A DNA stretch of 64,000 nt from UBA1189 sp045612065 (lineage in GTDB: Bacteria; Bacteroidota; Bacteroidia; Bacteroidales; Bacteroidaceae), in NCBI GenBank assembly GCA_045612065.1, contig JAZKYH010000075.1, forward strand, positions 1-64,000, in the 5' to 3' direction. The translations under genes were made by a program, and so were the position numbers. Below the pieces are notes generated by a model. The model worked only from the letters and a program-made list of their open reading frames with translations, did no database searches and had not been told where the DNA came from. Of the stretch, positions 9,554 through 18,107 are shown piece by piece (position 1 is the stretch's first letter; the number at the start of each line of letters is the position of its first letter).

Positions 9554-9586
9554 GAAAAAGCCGCCAGCAGTGATGCCGGCGGCTTA
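9554..9586 (-). terminator. Rho-independent terminator of fba
   Basis: On the minus strand AAGCCGCCGGC pairs with the TGGCGGCTT arm around a short ATCAC loop, followed by a run of T. Strong GC-rich stem. Confidence 0.9.
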
Positions 9587-9610
9587 ACTATCAAGCTATA
9601 TTGCTAATGA

Positions 9611-10609
9611 TTAAGCGAGCTTGTTGTCAGAACCGAGTACGTTCACGATCTTGTGGATGTACTGCTTCTTCATGTTCTCACGAGCGGGGCCGAGGTACTT
9701 ACGGGGGTCGAACTCAGCGGGCTTTGTTGCGAACACCTCACGGATAGCAGCAGTCATAGCGAGACGGCTATCAGAGTCGATGTTAATCTTGCAGACAGCC
9801 AATGAAGCAGCCTTGCGCAACTCCTCTTCGGGGATACCGATAGCATCCTTCAAAGCACCACCATACTTGTTGATAGTCTCAACCTCTTCCTGGGGCACTG
9901 AAGAAGAACCGTGGAGCACGATGGGGAAGCCGGGGAGCTCCTTCATGCAACCCTCGAGAACGTCGAATGCCAAGGGGGGAGGAACGAGGATACCCTTCTC
10001 GTTGCGTGTGCACTGCTCGGGCTTGAACTTGTTAGCACCGTGTGAAGTACCGATTGAGATAGCCAAGCTGTCGCAACCAGTCTTGGTTACGAAGTCAACA
10101 ACCTCCTCAGGACGTGTGTAAGTGTGGTGCTCAGCTACTACGTCATCCTCAACACCAGCGAGGATACCGAGCTCACCCTCAACAGTTACGCCGAACTGAT
10201 GTGCATACTCAACAACCTTCTTTGTGAGAGCTACGTTCTCCTCGTAGGGGAGGTGTGAACCGTCGATCATCACTGAAGAGAAGCCCATGTCGATGCAAGA
10301 CTTACATGTCTCGAAGCTATCACCGTGGTCGAGGTGAAGAACGATCTCGGGCTTTTCGCAACCGAGCTCCTTAGCATACTCTACAGCACCCTCAGCCATG
10401 TAGCGGAGAAGAGTCTGGTTGGCATACTGACGAGCACCCTTAGACACCTGGAGGATAACGGGAGACTTAGTCTCAACCGCAGCCTGCACGATAGCCTGGA
10501 GCTGCTCCATGTTGTTGAAGTTGAATGCGGGGATAGCGTAGCCGCCTTCCATTGCCTTTGCAAACATCTCTTTGGTGTTTACAAGACCCAATTCTTTGTA
10601 GTTAATCAT
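9611..10609 (-). CDS. fba: Class II fructose-bisphosphate aldolase
   Basis: A 332-residue zinc-dependent aldolase, cleaving fructose 1,6-bisphosphate to glyceraldehyde 3-phosphate and dihydroxyacetone phosphate in glycolysis and running in reverse in gluconeogenesis. The HLDHGDSFE segment carries a conserved zinc/active-site histidine and aspartate; GTSHGANKF and VLHGSSSVP are the phosphate-binding and second histidine regions. The ATG at 10609 (MINYKELGLVN) is chosen over a longer in-frame start at 10654 because the promoter's -7 box (10652-10659) overlaps that upstream codon. Cytoplasmic, single-gene transcript. Confidence 0.95.
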   Translation of the reverse strand: MINYKELGLVNTKEMFAKAMEGGYAIPAFNFNNMEQLQAIVQAAVETKSPVILQVSKGARQYANQTLLRYMAEGAVEYAKELGCEKPEIVLHLDHGDSFETCKSCIDMGFSSVMIDGSHLPYEENVALTKKVVEYAHQFGVTVEGELGILAGVEDDVVAEHHTYTRPEEVVDFVTKTGCDSLAISIGTSHGANKFKPEQCTRNEKGILVPPPLAFDVLEGCMKELPGFPIVLHGSSSVPQEEVETINKYGGALKDAIGIPEEELRKAASLAVCKINIDSDSRLAMTAAIREVFATKPAEFDPRKYLGPARENMKKQYIHKIVNVLGSDNKLA

Positions 10610-10651
10610 TTTTGTTAAATAATATATGGTTATACATACTATATTCCGCTG

Positions 10652-10659
10652 CAAATTTA
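10652..10659 (-). promoter_or_regulatory. -7 element (TAAATTTG) of fba
   Basis: Minus-strand TAAATTTG fits TAnnTTTG; transcription would start near 10646, 37 bases before the ATG at 10609. It rules out the longer in-frame start. Confidence 0.6.
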
Positions 10660-10750
10660 TAACTTATTTTCTGTATTACCTAATTATAAAAGACAAAAAC
10701 AACGAGCCAATTTGCTTTTACGACAAATAATTTGTTACTTCGCAGTCGTT

Positions 10751-12220
10751 ATGAAATGTCCGTCTTGCATATCGCTGCTATTGTGCTGCATCTTTGGGCT
10801 CGCAGCATGCACGGGGCCTGTCATCCTCGATGAGGAAGAAAAGACAGAAACCGAACAGGGTAGCACTGTGCCTGTGCGCGACTCTGTGCCCATCATCCAC
10901 GAAGGCACCTATGACTCGCCCTATACCATTGCCGAAGCGCAGACTTTGGGACATGGTAAGAGCGTGTGGATAGAAGGCTACATCGTGGGGTGTTGTGAAA
11001 CGTCTTCAATGAACAACGGTTGCAACTTTGAGCCAGAGGCAATGTCATTATCAAATATTCTTCTTGCAGATACGTTCCTCACGGGAAACAAGTATGATTA
11101 TCTCTATTGCCTTCCCGTAGAATTGCCTAAAGGTTCCCATGAACGAAACGATTTGAACCTCTACGATAATCCTGACAACTATCACCGCAAAGTACGCATA
11201 CAAGGGAAACTAACCCTATATTTTAAGGAGGTCGGCATGATAGAGGTTTCCAAATACATATTTTACGATGAGAACATCCCAGAGAATGACGAAGAAAACG
11301 AAGATGGTTCATCTGATATCGAACAGAACGACACTGTTAAAACCGAAGAGCCATCTGTGCGCGACTCCGTGCCTATCATCCACGAGGGCACCTATGACTC
11401 GCCCTATACCATTGCCGAAGCGCAGACTTTGGGACATGGTAAGAGCGTGTGGATAGAAGGCTACATCGTGGGGTGCGTCAGTGGCTCTATGAAGAACGGA
11501 TGCAACTACACTCGAAAGGCGACCACCTTGTCGAACATCCTTCTCGCAGATACATTCCCCACGGGAACTGATTATGATTATCTGTATTGCCTCCCAGTAG
11601 AACTGCCAAATAACTCAGCTGAACGTGATGACCTGAACATCTATGACAATCCAGACAACTATCACCGCAAAGTGCGCATTGAAGGAGATATCACATTATA
11701 TTACAATGTTGTGGGGTTGAAAGGGGTTTGCGACTATTCCTTTGCCGACGAGATTGAAAACGAAGATGAGGACGAAGAAATCTTCGATGACGAAGAACCG
11801 GAGATACAGCCCGACACACCCAATGACCCTGATGCAATAAGACAAGACACCCTGAGCATTGCTGAGGGGATAAAAATGCAAAGGGAGGATGGTTATGAAC
11901 AGGCAATCATTAGGGGCTACATCGTAGGATATGCTAAGGGGAATAAATCCATTGCATTCATCGAACCTGGAACGGAAATAACCCAAACAGCCAAAGAAAA
12001 TATCGTCTTGGCCGATAATATCGACGAAAGGGACAATACGAGGGTTATCATTGTGAAGCTCCCCAAGGGCTTTGTTAGAAATGAGGTCAATCTCTATGAT
12101 AACCCGCATAATCTTCACAAACGGCTGACCGTTACGGGGATGATGACGCCTTATTATGGCTTGGCGGGTTGTTCGGGAACTCTTGGAGCGGAGAATAGAG
12201 ATCGCTTCCTCCTTGAATAA
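10751..12220 (+). CDS. Lipoprotein with three tandem DUF6359-like domains
   Basis: A 489-residue secreted lipoprotein. MKCPSCISLLLCCIFGLAAC is a type II signal peptide ending in a lipobox (LAAC), so the ATG at 10751 is preferred to one at 10712. The mature part has three repeats, each with TIAEAQTLGHGKSVWIEGYIVG or a divergent form, then NILLADT, VELP and a DNPDNYHRKVRIxG strand pattern. This resembles the OB-fold-like DUF6359 domains of Bacteroidetes surface proteins. Acidic linkers (DEENEDEDEE-like) separate the domains. Domains 1 and 2 begin with 121 bases that differ at only 3 positions, a recent duplication or conversion. Function unknown; probably on the cell surface. Confidence 0.82.
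   Translation: MKCPSCISLLLCCIFGLAACTGPVILDEEEKTETEQGSTVPVRDSVPIIHEGTYDSPYTIAEAQTLGHGKSVWIEGYIVGCCETSSMNNGCNFEPEAMSLSNILLADTFLTGNKYDYLYCLPVELPKGSHERNDLNLYDNPDNYHRKVRIQGKLTLYFKEVGMIEVSKYIFYDENIPENDEENEDGSSDIEQNDTVKTEEPSVRDSVPIIHEGTYDSPYTIAEAQTLGHGKSVWIEGYIVGCVSGSMKNGCNYTRKATTLSNILLADTFPTGTDYDYLYCLPVELPNNSAERDDLNIYDNPDNYHRKVRIEGDITLYYNVVGLKGVCDYSFADEIENEDEDEEIFDDEEPEIQPDTPNDPDAIRQDTLSIAEGIKMQREDGYEQAIIRGYIVGYAKGNKSIAFIEPGTEITQTAKENIVLADNIDERDNTRVIIVKLPKGFVRNEVNLYDNPHNLHKRLTVTGMMTPYYGLAGCSGTLGAENRDRFLLE
10872..11475 (+). repeat. Near-identical direct repeat inside the DUF6359-like gene
   Basis: Bases 10872-10992 and 11355-11475 are in register 483 bases (161 codons) apart and differ at three sites by eye. 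Both copies encode the start of a domain. Divergence rises sharply outside the segment, which suggests gene conversion. Confidence 0.85.
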
Positions 12221-12227
12221 CCCAACT

Positions 12228-12323
12228 CTATTCCACTACAATTTCTCCATTGTACATCTTGAACGGAGCAATCCTCAGGTCGTTGAGCACGTGCAATATA
12301 ACGTCAATGGAATGTTTACGGCG
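12228..12323 (-). pseudogene. Possible 3' remnant of a lost gene
   Basis: On the minus strand a frame of 31 codons reads down to a stop at 12228 and ends LRIAPFKMYNGEIVVE, which looks like the end of a real protein. An in-frame stop lies just upstream and no start is present. It sits between the convergent DUF6359-like and surface-repeat genes. The parent family was not recognised and the call could be chance. Confidence 0.2.
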
Positions 12324-12368
12324 TTACCATAGAAAGTGCAGAGACACTTATTTATGGAGATGCAAGCG

Positions 12369-13673
12369 TCAGAAGATATACTGCACTCCTGCTTGGTAGC
12401 CGATGTATAGACTGCGGGCACCTTCGCCAGACTTCTTGTCCCAAAGTGTATGCTTGGGTAAGAGCTTAATTGGTTCTGCTGTGTCGGACATAAAGAAGTT
12501 AATGCTGGGACCACCAAAGAGATTGAAATGCTTCCACAATGTCACCGAGGGGGAAAGAAGATAACTGAAATTAGTTGACGAGGTGTTTATGGGAGCCGTT
12601 GCTCTCAGTTCATTGTTTACCTGCAATCCTCTGCATAGGGGGATGTGTATGCCGTAACCCGCCTCTGCCACTATCTTCTCAGTTAGGTGTTGGTTGTATC
12701 CCAGGCCCAAGATGCCGTAGGCATATCTGCCACCCGAGCGAAATGCAACCATGCTATTGCCCAATATGTCATAAGTGAATGCTACACCTTTCTCGCCGTT
12801 CCTAATGATATTTATCAAACCTATCGGAAAGTCACTCTTCTCGGCAACATTGAGGATAGAAGCAAATTGCACGCCTTTTACCTCTTTGGCTATATTTACC
12901 ACTCCCGCAAATTGCAGTCCATAAACATCTTTAGCCACGTTGGTCACTCCGGCTAACTGCAGTCCGTAAACGTTACCTCTCGCAATATTCGCCACTCCGG
13001 CTAATTGGAGGCCATAGGAGTCTTGTGCGACATTCATTACTCCCGCGATTTGTAATCCATAGAAGTTCTTTGTGGAATTGAACAGGCCACCCACCTGTAT
13101 CCCAGCGACATCCTTGGATATATTGGCCAAGCCGCCCACTTGCACACCATAGTATGAGGCACTGGTCGTGTTGAGAAGTCCACCTACGGCTAGGCCGCCG
13201 CCCATGCCTGCATGGTTACACAATCCTCCTATCTGCAGGCCATAAGCCTTCTCGCGTACGATATTGGCCAATCCGCCCACTTGTACACCATGGTATGAGG
13301 CACTGGTCGTATTGAGAAGTCCACCTACGGCCAAACCTCCGCCCATACCGAAATGATTATACAATCCGCCTATCTGCAGGCCATAGGCCTTCTCACGCAC
13401 AATGTTGGCCAAAACACCCAAAACAAGGCTTTTCTTGCTTGCCGATATCCCGACAAGATTGATAGAGGGTATCGCCTCGGCAATCTGTTCCTTACGACTA
13501 ACTTCAATGGACTGCAAATCAGATTCAGACTCTGCCTTAAAAAGTGGTTCCTCAACCATCTTGATAGAAGTGCGTCCTTGTGCTGCGGCCGAGAATACCG
13601 CAGCAAGCATCAGTACTACGCACATCCAGACCCGATTAGGGGCAATGTGATTCTTCTTCATTTCGTCTGTCAT
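12369..13673 (-). CDS. Secreted surface-repeat protein (LA_2272-like GLQxGG repeats)
   Basis: A 434-residue protein with a signal peptide (hydrophobic VWMCVVLMLAAVFSAAAQG; start at 13673, or at 13661 four codons later). Residues 80-290 are made of short repeats of the type YGLQLAGVTNVAKDV, about 15 residues each, with glycine, leucine and asparagine at fixed places. This resembles the LA_2272 surface-repeat family first named in Leptospira and frequent in Bacteroidetes. The C-terminal 130 residues look like outer-membrane beta strands and end in YIGYQAGVQYIF with a terminal Phe, as in beta-barrels. Within the repeats a 47-residue block occurs twice in tandem. Likely outer membrane; function unknown. 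Confidence 0.8.
   Translation of the reverse strand: MTDEMKKNHIAPNRVWMCVVLMLAAVFSAAAQGRTSIKMVEEPLFKAESESDLQSIEVSRKEQIAEAIPSINLVGISASKKSLVLGVLANIVREKAYGLQIGGLYNHFGMGGGLAVGGLLNTTSASYHGVQVGGLANIVREKAYGLQIGGLCNHAGMGGGLAVGGLLNTTSASYYGVQVGGLANISKDVAGIQVGGLFNSTKNFYGLQIAGVMNVAQDSYGLQLAGVANIARGNVYGLQLAGVTNVAKDVYGLQFAGVVNIAKEVKGVQFASILNVAEKSDFPIGLINIIRNGEKGVAFTYDILGNSMVAFRSGGRYAYGILGLGYNQHLTEKIVAEAGYGIHIPLCRGLQVNNELRATAPINTSSTNFSYLLSPSVTLWKHFNLFGGPSINFFMSDTAEPIKLLPKHTLWDKKSGEGARSLYIGYQAGVQYIF
13153..13434 (-). repeat. Tandem 141-bp duplication in the surface-repeat gene
   Basis: Two copies of a 141-base unit (13153-13293 and 13294-13434) encode the same 47-residue block containing GGLLNTTSASY and VREKAYGLQIGGL. 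The copies differ at scattered bases only. The unit is a multiple of three, so gain or loss keeps the frame. Confidence 0.8.
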
Positions 13674-13732
13674 GTTTATTGTTTACACCTGTAATACAAC
13701 CGACAATGCCAATCGGGTATAGTTTACGACTA

Positions 13733-13740
13733 CAAAAGTA
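13733..13740 (-). promoter_or_regulatory. -7 element (TACTTTTG) of the surface-repeat gene
   Basis: Minus-strand TACTTTTG about 60 bases before the start at 13673. The -33 box is not clear. Confidence 0.45.
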
Positions 13741-13781
13741 CAAAATTAAATCGTACGGAAGCACGAGTCGGTTCATTTTTT

Positions 13782-13789
13782 GGGGGGGG
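13782..13789. repeat. G8 homopolymer between divergent promoters
   Basis: Eight G residues lie upstream of both the minus-strand promoter (13733-13740) and the plus-strand promoter (13831-13861). Such tracts can change length by slippage. Confidence 0.6.
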
Positions 13790-13830
13790 TGCTATACAAT
13801 AGTTCGCAATGAACTATTGCAAAGAAGATG

Positions 13831-13861
13831 TTTGGATGTTATAGAAAATGCACTACCTTTG
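13831..13861 (+). promoter_or_regulatory. Bacteroidetes promoter for the DUF2147 gene
   Basis: TTTG at 13831-13834, exactly 19 bases, then TACCTTTG at 13854-13861. It is one of the best consensus matches in the window. The start codon follows 32 bases later. Confidence 0.8.
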
Positions 13862-13892
13862 CAGCGAAATGTTTAACTAAAACCTAAAAACA

Positions 13893-14330
13893 ATGATGAA
13901 AAAACTATTTGTAGGTATGATGTTCATGCTTGCACCTCTGTGCGCGGCACTTGCACAGGATGTTGTGGGCAAGTGGAAACTTGAGGATGGCTCAGCTATC
14001 GTAGAGGTGTACAAGCAAGGAGATGTATTCAATGGTAAAATCGTATGGTTGCAGAACCCCACGGAGGCAGATGGAACTCCTGCAGTAGATGACAAGAATC
14101 CCGATAGTAAGTTGCGTTCACGTAAGCTTATTGGGCTCAACATGCTCAGTGGCCTTAAGAAGGTAGGCGACGAGTACAGCGGTGGCACAATCTATGATCC
14201 GGGTAATGGCAAGACCTACAACTGCTCTATGAAAGTCGAAGGCGATGTGCTTAAGGTACGTGGTTCGCTCGACAAGCGTGGTCTTCTCGGTCGCACCATG
14301 GATTGGTTCCGCGTGAAGGGGGAGAAGTAA
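13893..14330 (+). CDS. DUF2147 domain secreted protein
   Basis: A 145-residue protein with a signal peptide (MMKKLFVGMMFMLAPLCAALAQ) and one DUF2147 domain. The family pattern is visible: VVGKWKLEDGSAIVEVYKQGDVFNGKIVWL at the start, a DDKNPDSKLRSRKLIGL centre, and GGTIYDPGNGKTYNCSM followed by LKVRGSLDKRG. This beta-rich fold is common in the periplasm of Bacteroidetes and Proteobacteria and has no assigned activity. The start could be either of two adjacent ATGs. Single-gene transcript, with a strong promoter and a terminator at 14354-14385. Confidence 0.9.
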   Translation: MMKKLFVGMMFMLAPLCAALAQDVVGKWKLEDGSAIVEVYKQGDVFNGKIVWLQNPTEADGTPAVDDKNPDSKLRSRKLIGLNMLSGLKKVGDEYSGGTIYDPGNGKTYNCSMKVEGDVLKVRGSLDKRGLLGRTMDWFRVKGEK

Positions 14331-14353
14331 CCCCACTCATTAATACACGACAT

Positions 14354-14385
14354 CAGCCCCGCATTCTTGTGGGGCTGTTTCTTTT
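14354..14385 (+). terminator. Rho-independent terminator of the DUF2147 gene
   Basis: CAGCCCCGCA pairs with TGTGGGGCTG (one G-U) around TTCT, followed by a T-rich run. Confidence 0.9.
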
Positions 14386-14394
14386 TGTTCTACG

Positions 14395-14433
14395 AAAAAT
14401 GGGGCAGTTTGCATCCGAGCAAGCTGTCCCATT
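14395..14433 (-). terminator. Terminator of the valS operon
   Basis: On the minus strand AATGGGACAGCTTGC and GCAAACTGCCCCATT form a 15-base arm with one mismatch and one wobble pair around a six-base loop, then a T-run. Confidence 0.8.
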
Positions 14434-14457
14434 GGCTTTCTTTATACGTTTAACTTC

Positions 14458-15339
14458 TTAGTTCGCGAGTGTAAAGCTCTTTTCACCTATCATTACACCA
14501 TCAGAGAATAGGTATACGGTATATTCTCCGGGGTTGAGGAACTCTTCTACATCCCAGTATACGGTAACGCTCTGCTCCTCACCAGTGTATTCGATGAGTT
14601 TTTTGATACTATACTCCAACTGGGTGTTCTCGTACTTGAATGTGTGGCTCGCGTTCTTGGTGAGCACCGTACCGTCGGGTTTGGCAATACGAACGTAGAT
14701 GGTGCGCTCACCAGTTGGGGCGGTGATGTTCTTTACGATGGTGAATTCGATGGCAAATTTGATAACGTTCTTCACGCTTGTTGTCACCTTACCCTTCTTG
14801 TTGCGCGGTTCGATACGGATGTTCGATGCGTCGAGCTGTGCTGCGAGAGTTACTTTGTCGCTCAGGTTCTTTGCCTCTTCTTGAAGAGTCTCTACTTTTT
14901 TGGTAGCCTCGGCATATTGGGTACGAACGCGCTTGTTCTCCTTAGAAAGCTTCTCGTTTACTTGATTGAGTGAATCAATCTGCACGATATAACTGCGCAT
15001 CACGGTACGCACAGTCTTGAGTTCCTTCTTAAGACGTGTGATTTCGGCTGCATTATTGGCCTTGGTGGCACGCAACTCCTCAAGTAGTTGCTGGGTGCGC
15101 AGCTTCTCGCGCTCAAGCTGAGCTACAAGTGAATCGTTGCTAACGAGTATTTGCATTTCGTCGTATTGTGTGGCGAAAGTGCTATACTCATTCTCCATCT
15201 CTTCCTTTTCTAACTCAAAGAGCTGCACCATCTCTTCATTGGCCTTGTTGGCTTGACTGAGGCGGATGCCAAGGAATGCCAGTGCTCCAATGAGGAGCAC
15301 GGCACCGGCAATTATAGGGATAAGAACCTTCTTGTTCAT
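14458..15339 (-). CDS. Membrane-anchored coiled-coil protein, function unknown
   Basis: A 293-residue protein. Residues 5-25 form an N-terminal transmembrane helix or uncleaved signal anchor (VLIPIIAGAVLLIGALAFLGI). Residues about 30-170 are rich in Glu, Lys, Leu and Ala in heptad-like spacing, a long coiled coil. The C-terminal 120 residues look beta-rich (RTIYVRIAKPDGTVL, SVTVYWDVEEF, GEYTVYLFSDG), possibly an Ig-like fold facing the periplasm. The family was not recognised by name. It starts six bases after the valS stop, so the two genes are very probably co-transcribed; a functional link is not implied. Confidence 0.75.
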   Translation of the reverse strand: MNKKVLIPIIAGAVLLIGALAFLGIRLSQANKANEEMVQLFELEKEEMENEYSTFATQYDEMQILVSNDSLVAQLEREKLRTQQLLEELRATKANNAAEITRLKKELKTVRTVMRSYIVQIDSLNQVNEKLSKENKRVRTQYAEATKKVETLQEEAKNLSDKVTLAAQLDASNIRIEPRNKKGKVTTSVKNVIKFAIEFTIVKNITAPTGERTIYVRIAKPDGTVLTKNASHTFKYENTQLEYSIKKLIEYTGEEQSVTVYWDVEEFLNPGEYTVYLFSDGVMIGEKSFTLAN

Positions 15340-15345
15340 CTTTGT

Positions 15346-18036
15346 TTACTTCAATTTTGCAATTGTTTCCTTGATGGCTGCAATCTTGCTCTCGGCATCG
15401 GCTTGTTTCTTGCGCTCGGCTGCTACTACGGCCTCGGGAGCATTGCTTACGAAACGCTCGTTGGAGAGCTTTTTCATCACTGAGTTGAGGAATCCTTCGA
15501 GGTAGGTGAGCTCGGCCTGCAACTTAGCCACCTCAGCCTCTACGTCGATGAGGCTACCCAGGGGCACTGCATACTCGGTGGTGCCTACCATGAATGAAGA
15601 GGTGCCGTCGCTCTTGGCCTCAACCACGTTGATTGCCTCGAGGTTACCCATCTTCTCGATGATGGCATTGTAGGCTGCTACGCCATGTGTGCCAACAACT
15701 TCGAGTGCAAGAGTCTCCTTCTGTGCAATGTTCTTCTGCAGACGGATGGTGCGCACACCACTGATGATGCTCTTGGCAGTCTCCACGTCAGCAATGAGCT
15801 GCTCGTCGTAGCTGTCGGCAAAGATCTTCACGCTCTGTGTCATGATGCTCTCGCCAGCCTTGCGCTCCTCGATAGCCTGCCACAGCTCTTCGGTAATGAA
15901 GGGCATGAAGGGGTGGAGCAAGCGGAGCAATGCATCGAAGTAGTGAAGCGTTGCGTCGTAGGTCTTCTTGTCGATAGCGCAGCCGTATGCAGGCTTCACA
16001 ATCTCGAGGTACCAGCTTGAGAACTCGTCCCAGAAGAGGCGGTATACAGCCATCAAGGCCTCGCTCAAGCGATACTTGCTCATGAGGTCGTCCACCTCGA
16101 GAGCAGTCTTGGTGAGCATAGCGTCAAACCACTCGCAACCCAAGCGTGCAGCCTCGGGCTGAGCGATTGAAGCATTCACGTTCCATCCCTTCACGAGACG
16201 GAAGGCATTCCAAATCTTATTATTGAAGTTACGGCCCTGCTCGCAAAGTGCATCATCGAAGAGAATGTCGTTACCAGCAGGAGCGCAGAGCATCATACCC
16301 ATACGCACACCGTCGGCACCATACTGAGCAATGAGATCGAGGGGATCGGGTGAGTTACCGAGACTCTTCGACATCTTACGGCCTAGCTTGTCGCGCACGA
16401 TACCAGTGAAGTATACATTCTTGAAGGGCATGTCACCCTTGTACTCGTAGCCCGCCATAATCATACGTGCCACCCAGAAGAAGATGATATCAGGACCCGT
16501 TACAAGGTCAGCAGTGGGATAGTAATAGTTAAGCTCGGCATTGTCGGGGTTGTTGATGCCGTCGAACAATGACACGGGCCACAACCATGATGAGAACCAG
16601 GTGTCGAGAGCATCCTCGTCCTGACGGAGCTCGGCAGCAGTGATGTTCTCATAGCCCTCCATCTTCTGTGCCAATGCTACAGCCTCCTCTACGGTCTCGG
16701 CTACAACAAACTTCTCCTCAGCACCCTCTGCTGTGGGCAAGAAGAAAGCAGGAATGCGGTGACCCCACCAAAGCTGACGGCTGATGCACCAGTCTTGGAT
16801 GTTCTCCAACCAGTTGTTATAGGTAGTCTTGTATTTTGTGGGGTAGAACTTGAGTTCGTCATTCATTACAGGAGGCAGAGCGATGTCAGCAAAGTGCTGC
16901 ATACGGAGGAACCACTGCATGCAGAGACGAGGCTCTACAGCGGTGTCGGCATTACGCTCCGAGTAACCCACCTTGTTGTCATAGTCCTCCACCTTCTCGA
17001 GCAAGCCCGCAGCCTCGAGGTCCTTAGCAATGAGCTTGCGCACCTCTACGCGATCCATGCCGATGTACATGCCAGCCTCCTGGATCAATGTACCGTCGGG
17101 GTTGAAGATGTCGATGGTCTCCAAGTTATGCTTCTTACCGAGCATGTAGTCGTTGGTGTCGTGAGCGGGAGTCACCTTCAAGCAACCTGTACCGAACTCG
17201 ATATCTACGTAGCGGTCCTCGATGACAGGGATTTCGCGACCTACGAGAGGCACAATCACCTTCTGTCCCTTGAGCCAAGTGTTCTTGGGGTCCTTGGGGT
17301 TGATACACATCGCGGTGTCGCCCATAATGGTCTCGGGACGTGTGGTAGCCACTACAGCATAGTAGCCCTTGTCGTCCTTGTGGATAACCATACCCTCCTC
17401 GGCTTCAACATTCTCGAGACCTACAACATAGTACTTGAGGTAGTAGAGTTTGCTCTTCTCCTCCTTGTAGATAACCTCCTCGTTAGAGAGCGCGGTTTGC
17501 GCCTTGGGGTCCCAGTTCACCATGCGGAGTCCACGGTAGATGAGTCCCTTGTTGTAGAGGTCCACGAATACCTTGATTACGCTCTCGCTGCGCTTCTCAT
17601 CCATAGTAAAGGCTGTACGGTCCCAGTCACATGAAGCACCCAACTTGCGGAGCTGCTTGAGGATGATGCCACCATGCTCGTCGGTCCACTCCCAAGCATG
17701 CTTGAGGAACTCCTCACGAGTGAGGTCGCTCTTCTTGATGCCCTGCTCGGCGAGTTTCTTCACCACCTTCGCTTCGGTAGCAATTGAGGCGTGGTCGGTA
17801 CCAGGCACCCAGCAAGCGTTCTTGCCGAGCATACGAGCACGACGAACGAGGATGTCCTGAATCGTATTGTTGAGCATGTGTCCCATGTGGAGCACACCAG
17901 TCACGTTAGGGGGAGGTATCACCACGGTGTAAGGCTCACGGCCATCGGGTTCTGAGTGAAAGAGGTTGTTATCCAACCAATACTGATACCATTTACCCTC
18001 AACGTCTGACGGGTTGTATTTGCTTGCTAATTCCAT
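15346..18036 (-). CDS. valS: Valyl-tRNA synthetase
   Basis: An 896-residue class I aminoacyl-tRNA synthetase. The HIGH-type motif is HMGH in PPPNVTGVLHMGHML near residue 50, and the KMSKS loop is present as GRKMSKSLGN. An editing domain (VVATTRPETIMGDTA, then VTPAHDTNDY) removes mischarged threonine. The C-terminal 70 residues form the ValS tRNA-binding coiled coil. Length and motif order are normal. The promoter lies at 18077-18107. It is the first gene of a two-gene transcript. Confidence 0.98.
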   Translation of the reverse strand: MELASKYNPSDVEGKWYQYWLDNNLFHSEPDGREPYTVVIPPPNVTGVLHMGHMLNNTIQDILVRRARMLGKNACWVPGTDHASIATEAKVVKKLAEQGIKKSDLTREEFLKHAWEWTDEHGGIILKQLRKLGASCDWDRTAFTMDEKRSESVIKVFVDLYNKGLIYRGLRMVNWDPKAQTALSNEEVIYKEEKSKLYYLKYYVVGLENVEAEEGMVIHKDDKGYYAVVATTRPETIMGDTAMCINPKDPKNTWLKGQKVIVPLVGREIPVIEDRYVDIEFGTGCLKVTPAHDTNDYMLGKKHNLETIDIFNPDGTLIQEAGMYIGMDRVEVRKLIAKDLEAAGLLEKVEDYDNKVGYSERNADTAVEPRLCMQWFLRMQHFADIALPPVMNDELKFYPTKYKTTYNNWLENIQDWCISRQLWWGHRIPAFFLPTAEGAEEKFVVAETVEEAVALAQKMEGYENITAAELRQDEDALDTWFSSWLWPVSLFDGINNPDNAELNYYYPTADLVTGPDIIFFWVARMIMAGYEYKGDMPFKNVYFTGIVRDKLGRKMSKSLGNSPDPLDLIAQYGADGVRMGMMLCAPAGNDILFDDALCEQGRNFNNKIWNAFRLVKGWNVNASIAQPEAARLGCEWFDAMLTKTALEVDDLMSKYRLSEALMAVYRLFWDEFSSWYLEIVKPAYGCAIDKKTYDATLHYFDALLRLLHPFMPFITEELWQAIEERKAGESIMTQSVKIFADSYDEQLIADVETAKSIISGVRTIRLQKNIAQKETLALEVVGTHGVAAYNAIIEKMGNLEAINVVEAKSDGTSSFMVGTTEYAVPLGSLIDVEAEVAKLQAELTYLEGFLNSVMKKLSNERFVSNAPEAVVAAERKKQADAESKIAAIKETIAKLK

Positions 18037-18076
18037 AATTTATATGTGGTTTATATACATTTATCCAAATTGGGTG

Positions 18077-18107
18077 CAAAGGTACTGCAAACCGATAGAA
18101 AAAGCAA
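18077..18107 (-). promoter_or_regulatory. Bacteroidetes promoter for valS
   Basis: On the minus strand TTG at 18107-18105, 20 bases, then TACCTTTG at 18084-18077. Transcription starts about 35-40 bases before the ATG. The -33 end touches the intergenic repeat beginning at 18105. Confidence 0.65.

Noticed and set aside
16759..17634. Open frame of 291 codons antisense to valS
   Set aside because: It lies wholly inside valS in the opposite frame and is Val/Leu/His-rich, typical of an antisense shadow.
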